Assembly: GCA_019218365.1 (NCBI GenBank) | Contig: JAHUUJ010000002.1 | Location: 124,001 to 188,000, forward strand | Length of the DNA: 64,000 bases | Origin: Actinomycetaceae bacterium TAE3-ERU4 | Lineage (GTDB): Bacteria > Actinomycetota > Actinomycetes > Actinomycetales > Actinomycetaceae | Reading direction: 5' to 3' | Part shown: positions 7,776-16,710 of the stretch, piece after piece | How the letters are laid out: each line of letters starts with the position of its first letter | Position numbering within the stretch: the first letter of the stretch is position 1 | Program-made: the position numbers and the translations under genes | The notes under the pieces: model-generated | The model's input: the letters and a program-made list of their open reading frames with translations, nothing else | What the model was told of the DNA's origin: nothing | Database searches by the model: none

Positions 7776-9614
7776 ATGTCTAAAAATAAGCCCTATGTTG
7801 AGCCTATTAGCACCATCGACGAATACCTTCAGCGCGCCGACTGGCGAGTAAACGCCAACGCCAATCAGGGGTACAGCCTCGGTGGAATGATGCTAAACAC
7901 CTCCGGGAAAGTTGTCGCTAACTACTGGCTAGAAAAGATTTACCCCGAGGCTGCTGGCAATGCACACCGTGAGGGTGACATGCACATTCACGACCTAGAT
8001 GTATTTGCCGGCTACTGTGCCGGATGGTCGCTTCGTCAACTTCTTGAACAGGGATTCAACGGTGTCCCCGGAGCCATTGCCTCCGCCCCACCCAAGCACT
8101 TTTCCTCCGCAGCAGGACAGATTGTTAACTTCCTCGGCACCTTGCAAAATGAATGGGCTGGCGCACAGGCATTTTCCAGCTTCGACACCTATATGGCACC
8201 TTTCGTGCGCCTAGACAACCTCGAATATGACGAGGTTAAACAGCACATGCAAGAACTTATCTTCAACCTAAACGTCCCCTCCCGCTGGGGAACCCAAACC
8301 CCCTTTACCAACTTCACCTTTGACTGGGAATGCCCCGCTGACCTCGCTGACCAAAACCCCCTCATCGGAGAAGAAGTCTGCGACTTCACCTACGGCGAGC
8401 TGCAAGCGGAAATGAACCTAATTAACCGAGCCTTCATCGAAGTGATGACAGAAGGAGACGCAGACGGACGAGTCTTTACCTTCCCCATCCCCACCTACAA
8501 CATCACTAAAGACTTCAACTGGGAAGGCGAAAACGTCCTCGCCCTATTCGAAATGACCGCAAAATACGGCCTGCCCTACTTCCAAAACTTCGTGAACTCT
8601 GAACTCGACCCCGGCATGATTCGCTCCATGTGCTGCCGCCTCCAGCTAGACCTACGTGAACTACTCAAACGCGGAAACGGACTTTTCGGATCAGCCGAAC
8701 AAACCGGATCAATCGGAGTGGTGACCATAAACATGGCCCGCCTGGGATACCTGTACAAAGATGACGAACCTGGCTTAGTTGCACGTCTGGATGAACTACT
8801 CGAACTCGGTCGCCAGACACTTGAACTTAAGCGTGAAGTAATCGCCCACCACCTCGAAAATGGCCTGTTCCCCTACACCAAACGCTACCTCGGAAGCCTT
8901 GACAACCACTTCGCCACCCTCGGGGTAAACGGAATGAACGAAATGGTCCGCAACTTCTCCGGTGACGCTTTCGACATTACCGATCCGCGCGGGCACGAAA
9001 TGTGCGTGCGCCTCCTCGAACACGTGCGTGAACAACTCACCCGATTCCAAGAAGAAACCGGCCACCTATACAACCTAGAAGCCACCCCGGCAGAAGGCAC
9101 CACCTACCGTTTCGCCAAAGAAGACCGCGCGCGTTTCGCTGACATCATTCAGGCCGGAACAGAAGAAAACCCCTACTACACCAACTCTTCGCAGCTGCCG
9201 GTAGGCTTCAGCGACGACCCCTTCCTCGTCGAAGCCATGCAGGAAGAACTACAGACCAAATACACCGGCGGAACCGTCTTGCACCTATACATGGGAGAAC
9301 GAGTTTCGGACGCGGTTGCCTGCCGAGAGCTAGTACGCCGCTCCCTCACTAACTTCCGTTCCCCCTACATCACCATCACGCCAACCTTCAGTGTTTGCCC
9401 CAGTCACGGATACCTTTCTGGTGAACACTTCAACTGCCCCAAGTGCGCCGGGCAGGGACGCGAAAGCCAGTGTGAAGTATGGACCCGCGTAATGGGATAT
9501 TTCCGCCCGGTTTCCTCGTTCAACATCGGCAAGAAGGGAGAATTTGCCGAACGAACCTACTTCGCTGAAGGCAGCGTAAAGCCCGCCCTACCTCACGAAG
9601 CAGCGGCCGTCTAA
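7776..9614 (+). CDS. nrdD: Anaerobic (class III) ribonucleoside-triphosphate reductase
   Basis: Glycyl-radical enzyme that makes dNTPs from NTPs without oxygen. Seen: DWRVNANANQGYSLGGM near the N-terminus, AHREGDMHIHDLD, the active-site cysteine region MIRSMCCRL, a zinc-binding C-terminus (Cys541, Cys554, Cys557, Cys566), and the glycyl-radical loop RVMGYFRPVSSFN with Gly574 as the radical site. At 612 residues it is about 100 shorter than E. coli NrdD because it lacks the N-terminal ATP-cone regulatory domain; the protein starts directly at the catalytic barrel. It is preceded by two NrdR boxes, and nrdG follows with no gap. Confidence 0.96.
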   Translation: MSKNKPYVEPISTIDEYLQRADWRVNANANQGYSLGGMMLNTSGKVVANYWLEKIYPEAAGNAHREGDMHIHDLDVFAGYCAGWSLRQLLEQGFNGVPGAIASAPPKHFSSAAGQIVNFLGTLQNEWAGAQAFSSFDTYMAPFVRLDNLEYDEVKQHMQELIFNLNVPSRWGTQTPFTNFTFDWECPADLADQNPLIGEEVCDFTYGELQAEMNLINRAFIEVMTEGDADGRVFTFPIPTYNITKDFNWEGENVLALFEMTAKYGLPYFQNFVNSELDPGMIRSMCCRLQLDLRELLKRGNGLFGSAEQTGSIGVVTINMARLGYLYKDDEPGLVARLDELLELGRQTLELKREVIAHHLENGLFPYTKRYLGSLDNHFATLGVNGMNEMVRNFSGDAFDITDPRGHEMCVRLLEHVREQLTRFQEETGHLYNLEATPAEGTTYRFAKEDRARFADIIQAGTEENPYYTNSSQLPVGFSDDPFLVEAMQEELQTKYTGGTVLHLYMGERVSDAVACRELVRRSLTNFRSPYITITPTFSVCPSHGYLSGEHFNCPKCAGQGRESQCEVWTRVMGYFRPVSSFNIGKKGEFAERTYFAEGSVKPALPHEAAAV

Positions 9615-10382
9615 ATGAACGCTTCGGCCGATAAGCTCAAGATTGCCGGGCTGGTTCCCTTCTCTACAGTGGACTGGCCCGGCAAACTTGCCGCCACCGC
9701 GTTCCTCCAAGGATGCCCCTGGAGGTGCGTGTACTGTCAAAATAAGGACATCCTCGACCCGCGTACCCCGGGACAGGTGACTTTCCAAGAAATCCGTGAC
9801 CTTTTGTCCACGCGCGGCGGGATGCTCGACGGTATCGTCTTTTCCGGCGGGGAACCTCTCATGCAAAGCCCCGCCCTCCTAAACGCCCTCCAAGAGATTA
9901 AAGAACGAGGTTTCGCCCGCGGACTGCACACCGGGGGCGCCTACCCCGGAGGGCTGGAAAAACTACTCAAAGCGGAGCTGTTAGATTGGGTGGGACTCGA
10001 CATTAAAGGTCGCGCCCAAGACTTTGGATCAATCATTGGCCTTCCTGCCGCCGCCGGGCAAAGAGCTTTCAGTAAAACCTGGAACGCGCTTGAACTACTC
10101 CAAGCTGCAAAAATCGACTACGAAGTGCGTATCACTATATTTCCTCAAGGAAGTGACTGGCTAAAACTCGTAGAAAAAATAATTTCCCAAGGGGCTCCGC
10201 GTATAGCGCTACAGCAAGCTCGTGCCCTCGGGGCTAGCGAAGAATTTTCCTCACGCCTTAAACCTGATTGGGATAGGCAATTTACTAATTTAGCGAGAGC
10301 AGCACAAAAACTCGCTAAAGGAAGCGGAACCGAACTGGAAATACGCGGCAACCTTTTACCACAGGAACAAGAAGCTGCCTAA
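9615..10382 (+). CDS. nrdG: Anaerobic ribonucleotide reductase activating enzyme
   Basis: Radical-SAM activase that uses a 4Fe-4S cluster and S-adenosylmethionine to install the glycyl radical on NrdD. The cluster motif CPWRCVYC (Cys34, Cys38, Cys41; C-x3-C-x2-C) sits close to the N-terminus after the typical LVPFSTVDWPGKLAATAFLQ, and VFSGGEPLMQ follows as the SAM-binding GGE motif. The 255-residue length fits the longer NrdG type. The ATG abuts the nrdD stop codon, so the pair is co-transcribed and probably translationally coupled. Confidence 0.95.
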   Translation: MNASADKLKIAGLVPFSTVDWPGKLAATAFLQGCPWRCVYCQNKDILDPRTPGQVTFQEIRDLLSTRGGMLDGIVFSGGEPLMQSPALLNALQEIKERGFARGLHTGGAYPGGLEKLLKAELLDWVGLDIKGRAQDFGSIIGLPAAAGQRAFSKTWNALELLQAAKIDYEVRITIFPQGSDWLKLVEKIISQGAPRIALQQARALGASEEFSSRLKPDWDRQFTNLARAAQKLAKGSGTELEIRGNLLPQEQEAA

Positions 10383-10393
10383 AATAGGGGAAA

Positions 10394-10427
10394 GAAAAGG
10401 GACTAAAGCACTGAAAAGTCCCCTTTC
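10394..10427 (+). terminator. Hairpin after nrdG
   Basis: Eleven-base arms (10394-10404 and 10417-10427) with one mismatch and a 12-base loop. The following sequence is CT-rich rather than a clean T-run. Probably the end of the nrdDG transcript. Confidence 0.65.
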
Positions 10428-10500
10428 TCCACACTAAACTCAAATTGCGGTAACCTAAAACCAGTTAAAAATAAGGGCATGCCCCCGGAGGAGATACCAA

Positions 10501-11463
10501 ATGACCAACGGAGCTGATTTCCAGCAGGTCGCGCAGGCAGCGTCTGACCCGAACGTAAACTTGGAATATCTACGGCAAATTGCCGCGTCATACCCTGGGT
10601 TACGTCCCGTCATTGCGATGAACCCGGCAACTTATCCCGATCTTCTTAAATGGCTGGAATCGCTCAATGATCCGCAGGTAAATGCCGCACTTGAAGAACG
10701 CAAGCGCGCTATCGCCGCAGGTGTTTTTGGGGCTCACCTCGCTCCACCAGTAACTCCCGCTCCCGCTTCGGCACCCATGCCAGTTTTTGCTCCCACGGCA
10801 TCGGCATCTGCCAGTGAACCGCAAACTGCAGCTTCCGGTCTGGCTGCCGTCAATTCGGAAGTCTCGGAAGGGTCGAGCAAACGGGCGGTATTCCTTATTC
10901 TCGCTTTAGTCCTTGCGGCCCTCGTTATCGGTTTCGCAGTCGCTATATTCACCGGGGTAATCAATTTGGGAGGCTCACAAAAGGCCGCTCCGGTAGCGTC
11001 GGCTACGGTTGAAAAACAAGTCATCGCAACGCCTTCCACTCCGACAGAAAAGACTCCGGAAGAGGCCGAACCTACCCCCGAAGATGAAATTCGCTACCCG
11101 GCGCCAGCTGACGCTCAGGCAGTTCCTAAGTTTATTTCTCCCAGCCAAAACATCGGGTGCGTCATCAATAAGGACTACGCTTACTGTTCGATTCGTACCC
11201 GCGAATATCTGACCGAAGGTCCGGGTGCCTGCCAGGGTGTCTTTGGGTTGAAAGTTAATGCCAGCGGGGAAGCAGTCCAAACCTGTAACGACGAAGCGAA
11301 CAAAGCTATTTCCGAATCTTTCCCCACCTTGGAATACGGGAAAGCTTCTAAAGTCGGCGACTATGCTTGCACAATGGAATCAAGCGGCGTCACCTGCTGG
11401 AATATGAAGACCGGATACGGATTCAACATGCGCCGCGCTGACTTCTCGGCCGGTAAGCGCTAA
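10501..11463 (+). CDS. LRV-domain membrane protein with cysteine-rich outer domain
   Basis: A 320-residue protein of unknown function. Residues 5-70 look like the leucine-rich-repeat-variant (LRV) domain common in actinobacterial membrane proteins (AASDPNVNLEYLRQIAASYP, then NPATYPDLLKWL). An Ala/Pro-rich linker follows, then one membrane helix (about 129-152), a Pro/Glu/Thr linker and a C-terminal domain of about 130 residues with six cysteines (IGCVINKDYAYCSI, GACQGVFGL, TCNDE, YACTMESSGVTCWN). The last domain resembles small secreted domains next to protein kinases in actinobacteria, and the even cysteine number suggests disulfides outside the cell. A strong GGAGGAGA ribosome site precedes the ATG. 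It is followed 20 bases later by the methyltransferase gene. Confidence 0.7.
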   Translation: MTNGADFQQVAQAASDPNVNLEYLRQIAASYPGLRPVIAMNPATYPDLLKWLESLNDPQVNAALEERKRAIAAGVFGAHLAPPVTPAPASAPMPVFAPTASASASEPQTAASGLAAVNSEVSEGSSKRAVFLILALVLAALVIGFAVAIFTGVINLGGSQKAAPVASATVEKQVIATPSTPTEKTPEEAEPTPEDEIRYPAPADAQAVPKFISPSQNIGCVINKDYAYCSIRTREYLTEGPGACQGVFGLKVNASGEAVQTCNDEANKAISESFPTLEYGKASKVGDYACTMESSGVTCWNMKTGYGFNMRRADFSAGKR

Positions 11464-11483
11464 ACCCAAGGCGAAAGCAGAGT

Positions 11484-13088
11484 ATGGATAACACCTCAAA
11501 TGCCCCTGTTGGATATCCCACGAGGGGGATGGTCTCCCTCGCCCAAAATGAGCCAGAACTACAAAAATTACGTACTGACCTAGCGGGATTAAGCGCCACC
11601 GACTTTGATTCCCTATTTACCGCCGGTGCCCTAGCTGCACTGGAAATGGAAATAGCCCTACCTGCGCGGGCAGAAGCAACAGCAATAGTGCATGAGGAAC
11701 AAAAGTCCGGCCGGCGGCGCGCGGCGGCACTCGCATTACTATTTTGCCTCGGCGGAGAACTTACCCAAGAAGAAGCAAAACTTGCCCTCGTAAACAGTGA
11801 CTTGGAAACCTTACGCCAAGTGGGATTATTAGAAAAACGAGGAGAAAAGTTCTCTTCTCGTTTTCACCTGCGTCCGTATCAAATTGAAGTGGGCGAAGAA
11901 ATAGAAGCCCACTACTGGATTGCCTCGGACCTCCCGCAAGCTCTCACCGGCAAACCCCTCAAAAGTGACCACGTTCTGGGAATCGGTGGAGCTACCCGTT
12001 CCCTGCTACGTTTAAGCCCCCGGGAGAAAGTTAAAGTATCCCTAGACTTAGGAACAGGGTGTGGAATCCAAGCTCTTGTCACCGCCTTACACTCCGAAAG
12101 AGTAGTCGCAACGGATATCTCTCGCCGTGCCCTTGACCTGGCAAAATTTAACTCCGAACTCAATCAGCAAAAGATTGAACTACGTCGCGGAAACCTCCTA
12201 GAACCCGTGAAGGGGGAAAGGTTCGATCTAATTGTTTCAAACCCTCCATTTGTGATTACCCCGCGTAAACCAGGTGGGCAAATTATGGAATATCGTGACG
12301 GCGGTGCTGAAGGGGATAGCTTAGTACTTACCCTTTTGCGAGAACTTCCAAACCACCTTAAATCTGGGGGAAAAGCAGTAATGCTAGCAAACTGGCTTCA
12401 CCCCGAGGGGCAGGATTGGAAAGAACGTCTACAAACAAACCTTCCCGCTGGGCACGATGCGTGGATTATGCAACGTGAAGTTTACGACGCTCCCGCCTAC
12501 GCAAATATGTGGCTCAAAGATGGCGGTCTAGGCACTCCACAAGAAGAAAAATACGGGAAAGCACTCGTTGAGTACCTTGAATTTTTCAATTCCGAAAGAG
12601 CAACCCATATCGGGTTTGGATATGTTCTGCTGCGTGCCCTAGAGTCGGGACAAACTCCCCTTATCCGTCTGGAAGACACGGCGGAACAAAGCGCACCTGC
12701 CGGGGCAGACCTGACCGCCTGGTGCAAAGCTGCCGATTGGTTACGCGAACAGGTTCCGGATTTAGCAGAAGAATACCCACAGTTAGCATTGAGCGAGAAT
12801 CATCTCAAAACCACTGCGGATGTAATTGAGGTACGCTATCAAACTCCCGGTGAAGAAGATCCGCGAATTATCAACCTGGTGGCCGGAAATGGAAGAAAAA
12901 TGCAAGCGGGCCAGGCCTTTGCTGCGCTGGTAGGTGCGTGCGATGGTGAACTCTCCCTCGGACAGATAACGAATGCGCTTTCTAATTTGTTGGAAACTCC
13001 CGTTGAGGTACTCGCTAAGGAAATGGCCTCTCCTATTATTGACGCGGTACTTTACGGAATAATGAAGCCGGAAACAGGAACCGTCTAA
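11484..13088 (+). CDS. Class I SAM methyltransferase of the DUF7059 type (HemK/RsmC-like)
   Basis: A 534-residue protein with an N-terminal helical domain (DUF7059-like, about residues 15-150). A Rossmann methyltransferase core follows, with SAM-binding motif I LDLGTGCGIQALVTA, the acidic ATDISRRAL strand, and the N-methyltransferase motif NPPF (in FDLIVSNPPFVITP), which marks enzymes that methylate amide or amino groups of glutamine, rRNA or DNA bases. A C-terminal accessory domain of about 200 residues (DUF7782-like) follows. The domain order is conserved in actinobacteria, but the substrate is unknown to me. NPPF suggests rRNA or protein glutamine rather than a small molecule. Confidence 0.8.
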   Translation: MDNTSNAPVGYPTRGMVSLAQNEPELQKLRTDLAGLSATDFDSLFTAGALAALEMEIALPARAEATAIVHEEQKSGRRRAAALALLFCLGGELTQEEAKLALVNSDLETLRQVGLLEKRGEKFSSRFHLRPYQIEVGEEIEAHYWIASDLPQALTGKPLKSDHVLGIGGATRSLLRLSPREKVKVSLDLGTGCGIQALVTALHSERVVATDISRRALDLAKFNSELNQQKIELRRGNLLEPVKGERFDLIVSNPPFVITPRKPGGQIMEYRDGGAEGDSLVLTLLRELPNHLKSGGKAVMLANWLHPEGQDWKERLQTNLPAGHDAWIMQREVYDAPAYANMWLKDGGLGTPQEEKYGKALVEYLEFFNSERATHIGFGYVLLRALESGQTPLIRLEDTAEQSAPAGADLTAWCKAADWLREQVPDLAEEYPQLALSENHLKTTADVIEVRYQTPGEEDPRIINLVAGNGRKMQAGQAFAALVGACDGELSLGQITNALSNLLETPVEVLAKEMASPIIDAVLYGIMKPETGTV

Positions 13089-13144
13089 ATCACAATAAAC
13101 AGGGAAAAATACCTCCCGGTTATCCCTAAAGCAAATATGGTGCT

Positions 13145-13163
13145 AATGTTTCCAGCGAACATT
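13145..13163. promoter_or_regulatory. Inverted repeat upstream of topA
   Basis: AATGTT (13145-13150) and AACATT (13158-13163) with a seven-base spacer in the topA upstream region, a possible operator. Confidence 0.3.
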
Positions 13164-13175
13164 TGGTTTTAAGTG

Positions 13176-13195
13176 CCTACCTTATATAGGGTAGG
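13176..13195 (+). promoter_or_regulatory. Hairpin in the topA upstream region
   Basis: CCTACCTT/AGGGTAGG can form an 8-bp stem (one G-U pair) closed by an ATAT loop, about 40 bases before the topA start codon. Possible leader structure or operator. Confidence 0.35.
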
Positions 13196-13234
13196 GAAAG
13201 TCGAAAATAAATACCTTCAGGAAGAGGAACTGCT

Positions 13235-15994
13235 TTGGGGAAAAAACTCGTAATTGTTGAGTCACCCGCAAAAGCTCGTACTATCGGAGCTTATCTAGGT
13301 AAAGACTTCACTGTTGAAGCCTCGGTGGGTCATATTCGAGATTTACCCCAGCCATCAGAGCTTCCAAGCTCTATGAAAAAAGGTCCCTACGGGAAATTTG
13401 CCGTAGATGTAGAAGACGGTTTCAAACCCTATTACGTGGTAGATGCGGATAAGAAGAAAAAAGTTACCGAACTGAAACGTGCGCTTAAAGAAGCCGACGA
13501 ACTCTATCTCGCAACCGATGAAGACCGTGAGGGAGAAGCTATTGCTTGGCACTTGCTAGAGGTACTCAACCCCAAGGTTCCCGTGAAACGAATGGTGTTC
13601 CACGAAATTACTCGCGAGGCCATTGAACGTGCGCTAACCAATACCCGCGAACTTGATTCCGCATTGGTTGACGCGCAAGAAACCCGACGTATTCTTGATC
13701 GCCTCGTTGGGTATGAAGTTTCACCACTGCTGTGGCGTAAGGTTCGTGCGGGACTGTCGGCCGGGCGAGTTCAGTCTGTCGCCACCCGTCTAGTGGTAGA
13801 CCGTGAACGTGAACGCCGCGCCTTTATCGGGGCAAACTATTGGGACGTTAATGCCACTTTCTCCCCGGTTGCTGAAGAAAATTCTTTCTCGGCTCGTTTG
13901 ACCCACCTAGCTGGACGTAAAATTGCTGCCGGTCGTGATTTTAACGATCGCGGGCAACTGCGCCCGGCTGCCGTGAAAAACCAGACAATCTGCCTCGGCC
14001 AAGAAGGGGCCGCTGCGGTAGCGCAGGCCGTCGCGCAAAAAGAAGCTCAGGTAGATTCTCTAGAAACCAAGGAATCGAAACGCCACCCCGCCCCGCCGTT
14101 TACTACTTCCACCCTACAGCAGGAAGCCTCACGTAAGTTGCGTATGAGCTCACGCGACACCATGCGCACTGCCCAGAGCCTGTATGAAAACGGTTATATC
14201 ACCTATATGCGAACCGACTCCACCGATTTATCTGGTGAAGCCATCAGCGCTGCACGTAAACAGGCGGGGGAACTATACGGTACCGAGTACGTGCCGGAAA
14301 AGCCTAACCGCTACGGCAAGAAAGCCAAGGGTGCGCAAGAAGCGCACGAGGCAATTCGTCCTGCCGGTGACTACTTCCGCACCCCCAGCCAGGTAAAGGG
14401 CGAACTATCCGGTGCGCAATTTGCTCTCTATGACTTGATTTGGAAACGGACAGTTGCTTCCCAAATGACCCCGGCACTCGTGGAAACCGCCACTGCCACT
14501 TTGGGAATTGATCTTTCTGCACAGGCTTTAGCGCCGGCTCTCGGGGAAAAAGCGACACCGGGACGCGCTGTCTTTAGCGCCTCTGGAACCATCATTAAGT
14601 TCAAGGGATTCCTCGCGGCTTACGAAGAAGGCCGGGACGAGGACGAAAACTCAACTTCACGTTCTGGTAGGGACGTACGTCTTCCTAACCTGGAAGAGGG
14701 GCAGAGTCTTGCACTTAGCGAGGCTGAGCCAGTGGGTCACGAGACGACCCCACCGGCTCGTTATACTGAAGCTTCTCTTGTTAAAAAGCTGGAAGAACTG
14801 GGAATTGGGCGTCCGTCTACCTACGCGGCAACAATTTCGGTAATCATGGACCGAGGATACGTGAATCGTCGGGGGCAGGCACTGGTTCCATCCTGGCTAG
14901 CTTTTTCCGTGACTCGCTTGCTGGAAGATAACCTCGGCGGCTTGGTTGACTATGACTTCACTGCCTCGATGGAACAGGATTTGGACAAGATTGCCTCGGG
15001 AAGCCTAAATGGCCCTGATTGGTTGGCGGCCATTTATCTGGGGTCAGGATCTGTGCCGACTAAGGAACTTCTTCCCGGTGGTTTACGTAAGGAAGTTGAA
15101 CAGCTTGGTGATATTGATGCTCGGGCTGTTAATTCCCTCGAAATTGCTGATGGAATTACCCTGCGTGTCGGACGTTACGGCCCCTACCTGGAAAAGGAAG
15201 ACGGTTCGCGCGCTTCTGTCCCAGACGAGGTAGCTCCTGACGAACTTACCGCGCAAAAAGCGCTAGAGCTTTTCGAACAATCTGCCGATGATGGACGCGA
15301 ACTGGGAATAGACCCGGAAACCGGAAACGTTATCGTTGCGAAGAATGGGCGTTTTGGTCCATACGTTACCGAGGTTTTGCCTGAGGAAGAAGAGCCTGCA
15401 GGAAAGAAAAAAGCTAAGCCAAAGGCACGTACGGGCTCACTCTTTAAGACAATGAGTCTGTCGACAATTACTTTGGAGCAGGCACTAAAGTTAATGAACC
15501 TGCCGCGTGAAGTTGGGGTAGACCCGCAAACCGAAGAAGTAATTACAGCACAGAATGGGCGTTTTGGCCCCTATCTGAAGAAGGGGAGCGACTCGCGTTC
15601 CCTAGAAACTGAAGACCAGATTTTCGATATTACTTTGGAACAGGCGCTGGCTATTTACGCCCAGCCAAAGACACGTGGCCGCGCCGCAGCAAAGCCGCCA
15701 TTACGCGAGTTTGGACTAGACCCTGTTTCGGAAAAGAAAGTAGTGGTTAAGGACGGTCGTTTTGGTCCCTACATTACGGACGGAACTACCAATGTGACGG
15801 TGCCTAAGTCGGAGACGGTGGAGGACCTGAGCGAAGCCCGTGCTTTCGAACTGTTGGCAGAAAAACGAGCCAAGGGCCCGGCTAAGCGCAAGACCAGCAC
15901 TCGTAAGAGCACGGCGAAAAAGACGACTACCAAAAAGACCGCCGCGAAGAAAACTACCGCGAAAAAGGCCACTGCGAAGAAGTCCACAGAGTAG
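13235..15994 (+). CDS. topA: DNA topoisomerase I
   Basis: Type IA topoisomerase that relaxes negative supercoils. The N-terminal Toprim domain starts with KKLVIVESPAKARTIGAYL and includes the acidic ATDEDREGEAIAWH motif. The catalytic tyrosine is Tyr324 in YMRTDSTDLS. After the core come three short C-terminal repeats marked by (N/D)GRFGPY (about residues 709, 774 and 835) without zinc-finger cysteines, as in actinobacterial TopA. The protein ends in a Lys/Thr/Ala-rich, histone-H1-like tail that in mycobacteria and streptomycetes aids DNA binding and processivity. The start is TTG at 13235, with GGAAGAGGA upstream. Length 919 residues is normal for this phylum. A gap of only 44 bases leads to tmk, matching the conserved topA-tmk-holB order of actinobacteria. 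Confidence 0.97.
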   Translation: MGKKLVIVESPAKARTIGAYLGKDFTVEASVGHIRDLPQPSELPSSMKKGPYGKFAVDVEDGFKPYYVVDADKKKKVTELKRALKEADELYLATDEDREGEAIAWHLLEVLNPKVPVKRMVFHEITREAIERALTNTRELDSALVDAQETRRILDRLVGYEVSPLLWRKVRAGLSAGRVQSVATRLVVDRERERRAFIGANYWDVNATFSPVAEENSFSARLTHLAGRKIAAGRDFNDRGQLRPAAVKNQTICLGQEGAAAVAQAVAQKEAQVDSLETKESKRHPAPPFTTSTLQQEASRKLRMSSRDTMRTAQSLYENGYITYMRTDSTDLSGEAISAARKQAGELYGTEYVPEKPNRYGKKAKGAQEAHEAIRPAGDYFRTPSQVKGELSGAQFALYDLIWKRTVASQMTPALVETATATLGIDLSAQALAPALGEKATPGRAVFSASGTIIKFKGFLAAYEEGRDEDENSTSRSGRDVRLPNLEEGQSLALSEAEPVGHETTPPARYTEASLVKKLEELGIGRPSTYAATISVIMDRGYVNRRGQALVPSWLAFSVTRLLEDNLGGLVDYDFTASMEQDLDKIASGSLNGPDWLAAIYLGSGSVPTKELLPGGLRKEVEQLGDIDARAVNSLEIADGITLRVGRYGPYLEKEDGSRASVPDEVAPDELTAQKALELFEQSADDGRELGIDPETGNVIVAKNGRFGPYVTEVLPEEEEPAGKKKAKPKARTGSLFKTMSLSTITLEQALKLMNLPREVGVDPQTEEVITAQNGRFGPYLKKGSDSRSLETEDQIFDITLEQALAIYAQPKTRGRAAAKPPLREFGLDPVSEKKVVVKDGRFGPYITDGTTNVTVPKSETVEDLSEARAFELLAEKRAKGPAKRKTSTRKSTAKKTTTKKTAAKKTTAKKATAKKSTE

Positions 15995-16024
15995 GTTCGG
16001 AACTTTTTCTGTCCCCGTTGCCCT

Positions 16025-16030
16025 GTACAC
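16025..16030 (+). promoter_or_regulatory. Possible -10 element of a leaderless tmk transcript
   Basis: TACACT ends eight bases before the tmk ATG at 16039, the distance expected if transcription starts on or next to the start codon. No ribosome-binding site is present before that ATG. No good -35 is seen. Confidence 0.4.
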
Positions 16031-16038
16031 TTGTACCC

Positions 16039-16710
16039 ATGAGTGAACTTCAGCTTTCGGTTTCCCCGGTACCGCTACCCGGCTTGTTCATTTCCTTTGA
16101 GGGGGGTGAAAGGGTTGGTAAAAGTACCCAGATAGGGCTTTTATGCGAGCACTTAACGGAGCTGGGATACGAGGTAGTTTCTACCCGTGAACCAGGTGGT
16201 ACTCCGCTCGGTTCTAGCCTTCGCCATCTGGTTCAGCATGGGCCCGATGACGTAAATGCGAAAGCTGAAGCCCTAATCTATGCCGCTGACCGTAGCTACC
16301 ACGTGGCAACTAAAATAAGGCCCGCTCTCCAAGCCGGGAAGATAGTTGTTACCGATCGCTACCTTGATTCATCTCTTGCTTACCAGGGTGGTGGCCGCGG
16401 CCTGGGGGAAGCTGTTCGTTCGCTTTCGCTATGGGCCACCGACGGGTTACTCCCTAATTTGACGGTGCTGTTAGATGCCAATCCAACTCGGGTGAAGGCG
16501 CGGCGCGAAGAAGACTCAGACAGGCTTGAACGTGAACCAGATGATTTTCATTTTGCTGTACGGGAGCGCTTCTTGGAATTAGCTGCTCAGGCACCAGAAC
16601 GCTTCGTGGTCATTGATGCGACCGATTCGCGTGAAGAAATTGCCAAGCAGATTTGGGCACATGTTTCGCGACTGTTACAGGAACTAGATTCAGATAGGGT
16701 ACGGCCATGA
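16039..16710 (+). CDS. tmk: Thymidylate kinase
   Basis: Phosphorylates dTMP to dTDP with ATP. Seen: P-loop FISFEGGERVGKST, the DRY-type motif VTDRYLDSSLAYQGGGR (dTMP site), and the ARREEDSDRLE lid region. Length from ATG 16039 is about 223 residues. A TTG at 16018 in frame would add seven residues with no ribosome site, so I prefer the ATG. The stop overlaps the holB start by four bases (ATGA), giving a tmk-holB pair as in many actinobacteria. Confidence 0.94.
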   Translation: MSELQLSVSPVPLPGLFISFEGGERVGKSTQIGLLCEHLTELGYEVVSTREPGGTPLGSSLRHLVQHGPDDVNAKAEALIYAADRSYHVATKIRPALQAGKIVVTDRYLDSSLAYQGGGRGLGEAVRSLSLWATDGLLPNLTVLLDANPTRVKARREEDSDRLEREPDDFHFAVRERFLELAAQAPERFVVIDATDSREEIAKQIWAHVSRLLQELDSDRVRP

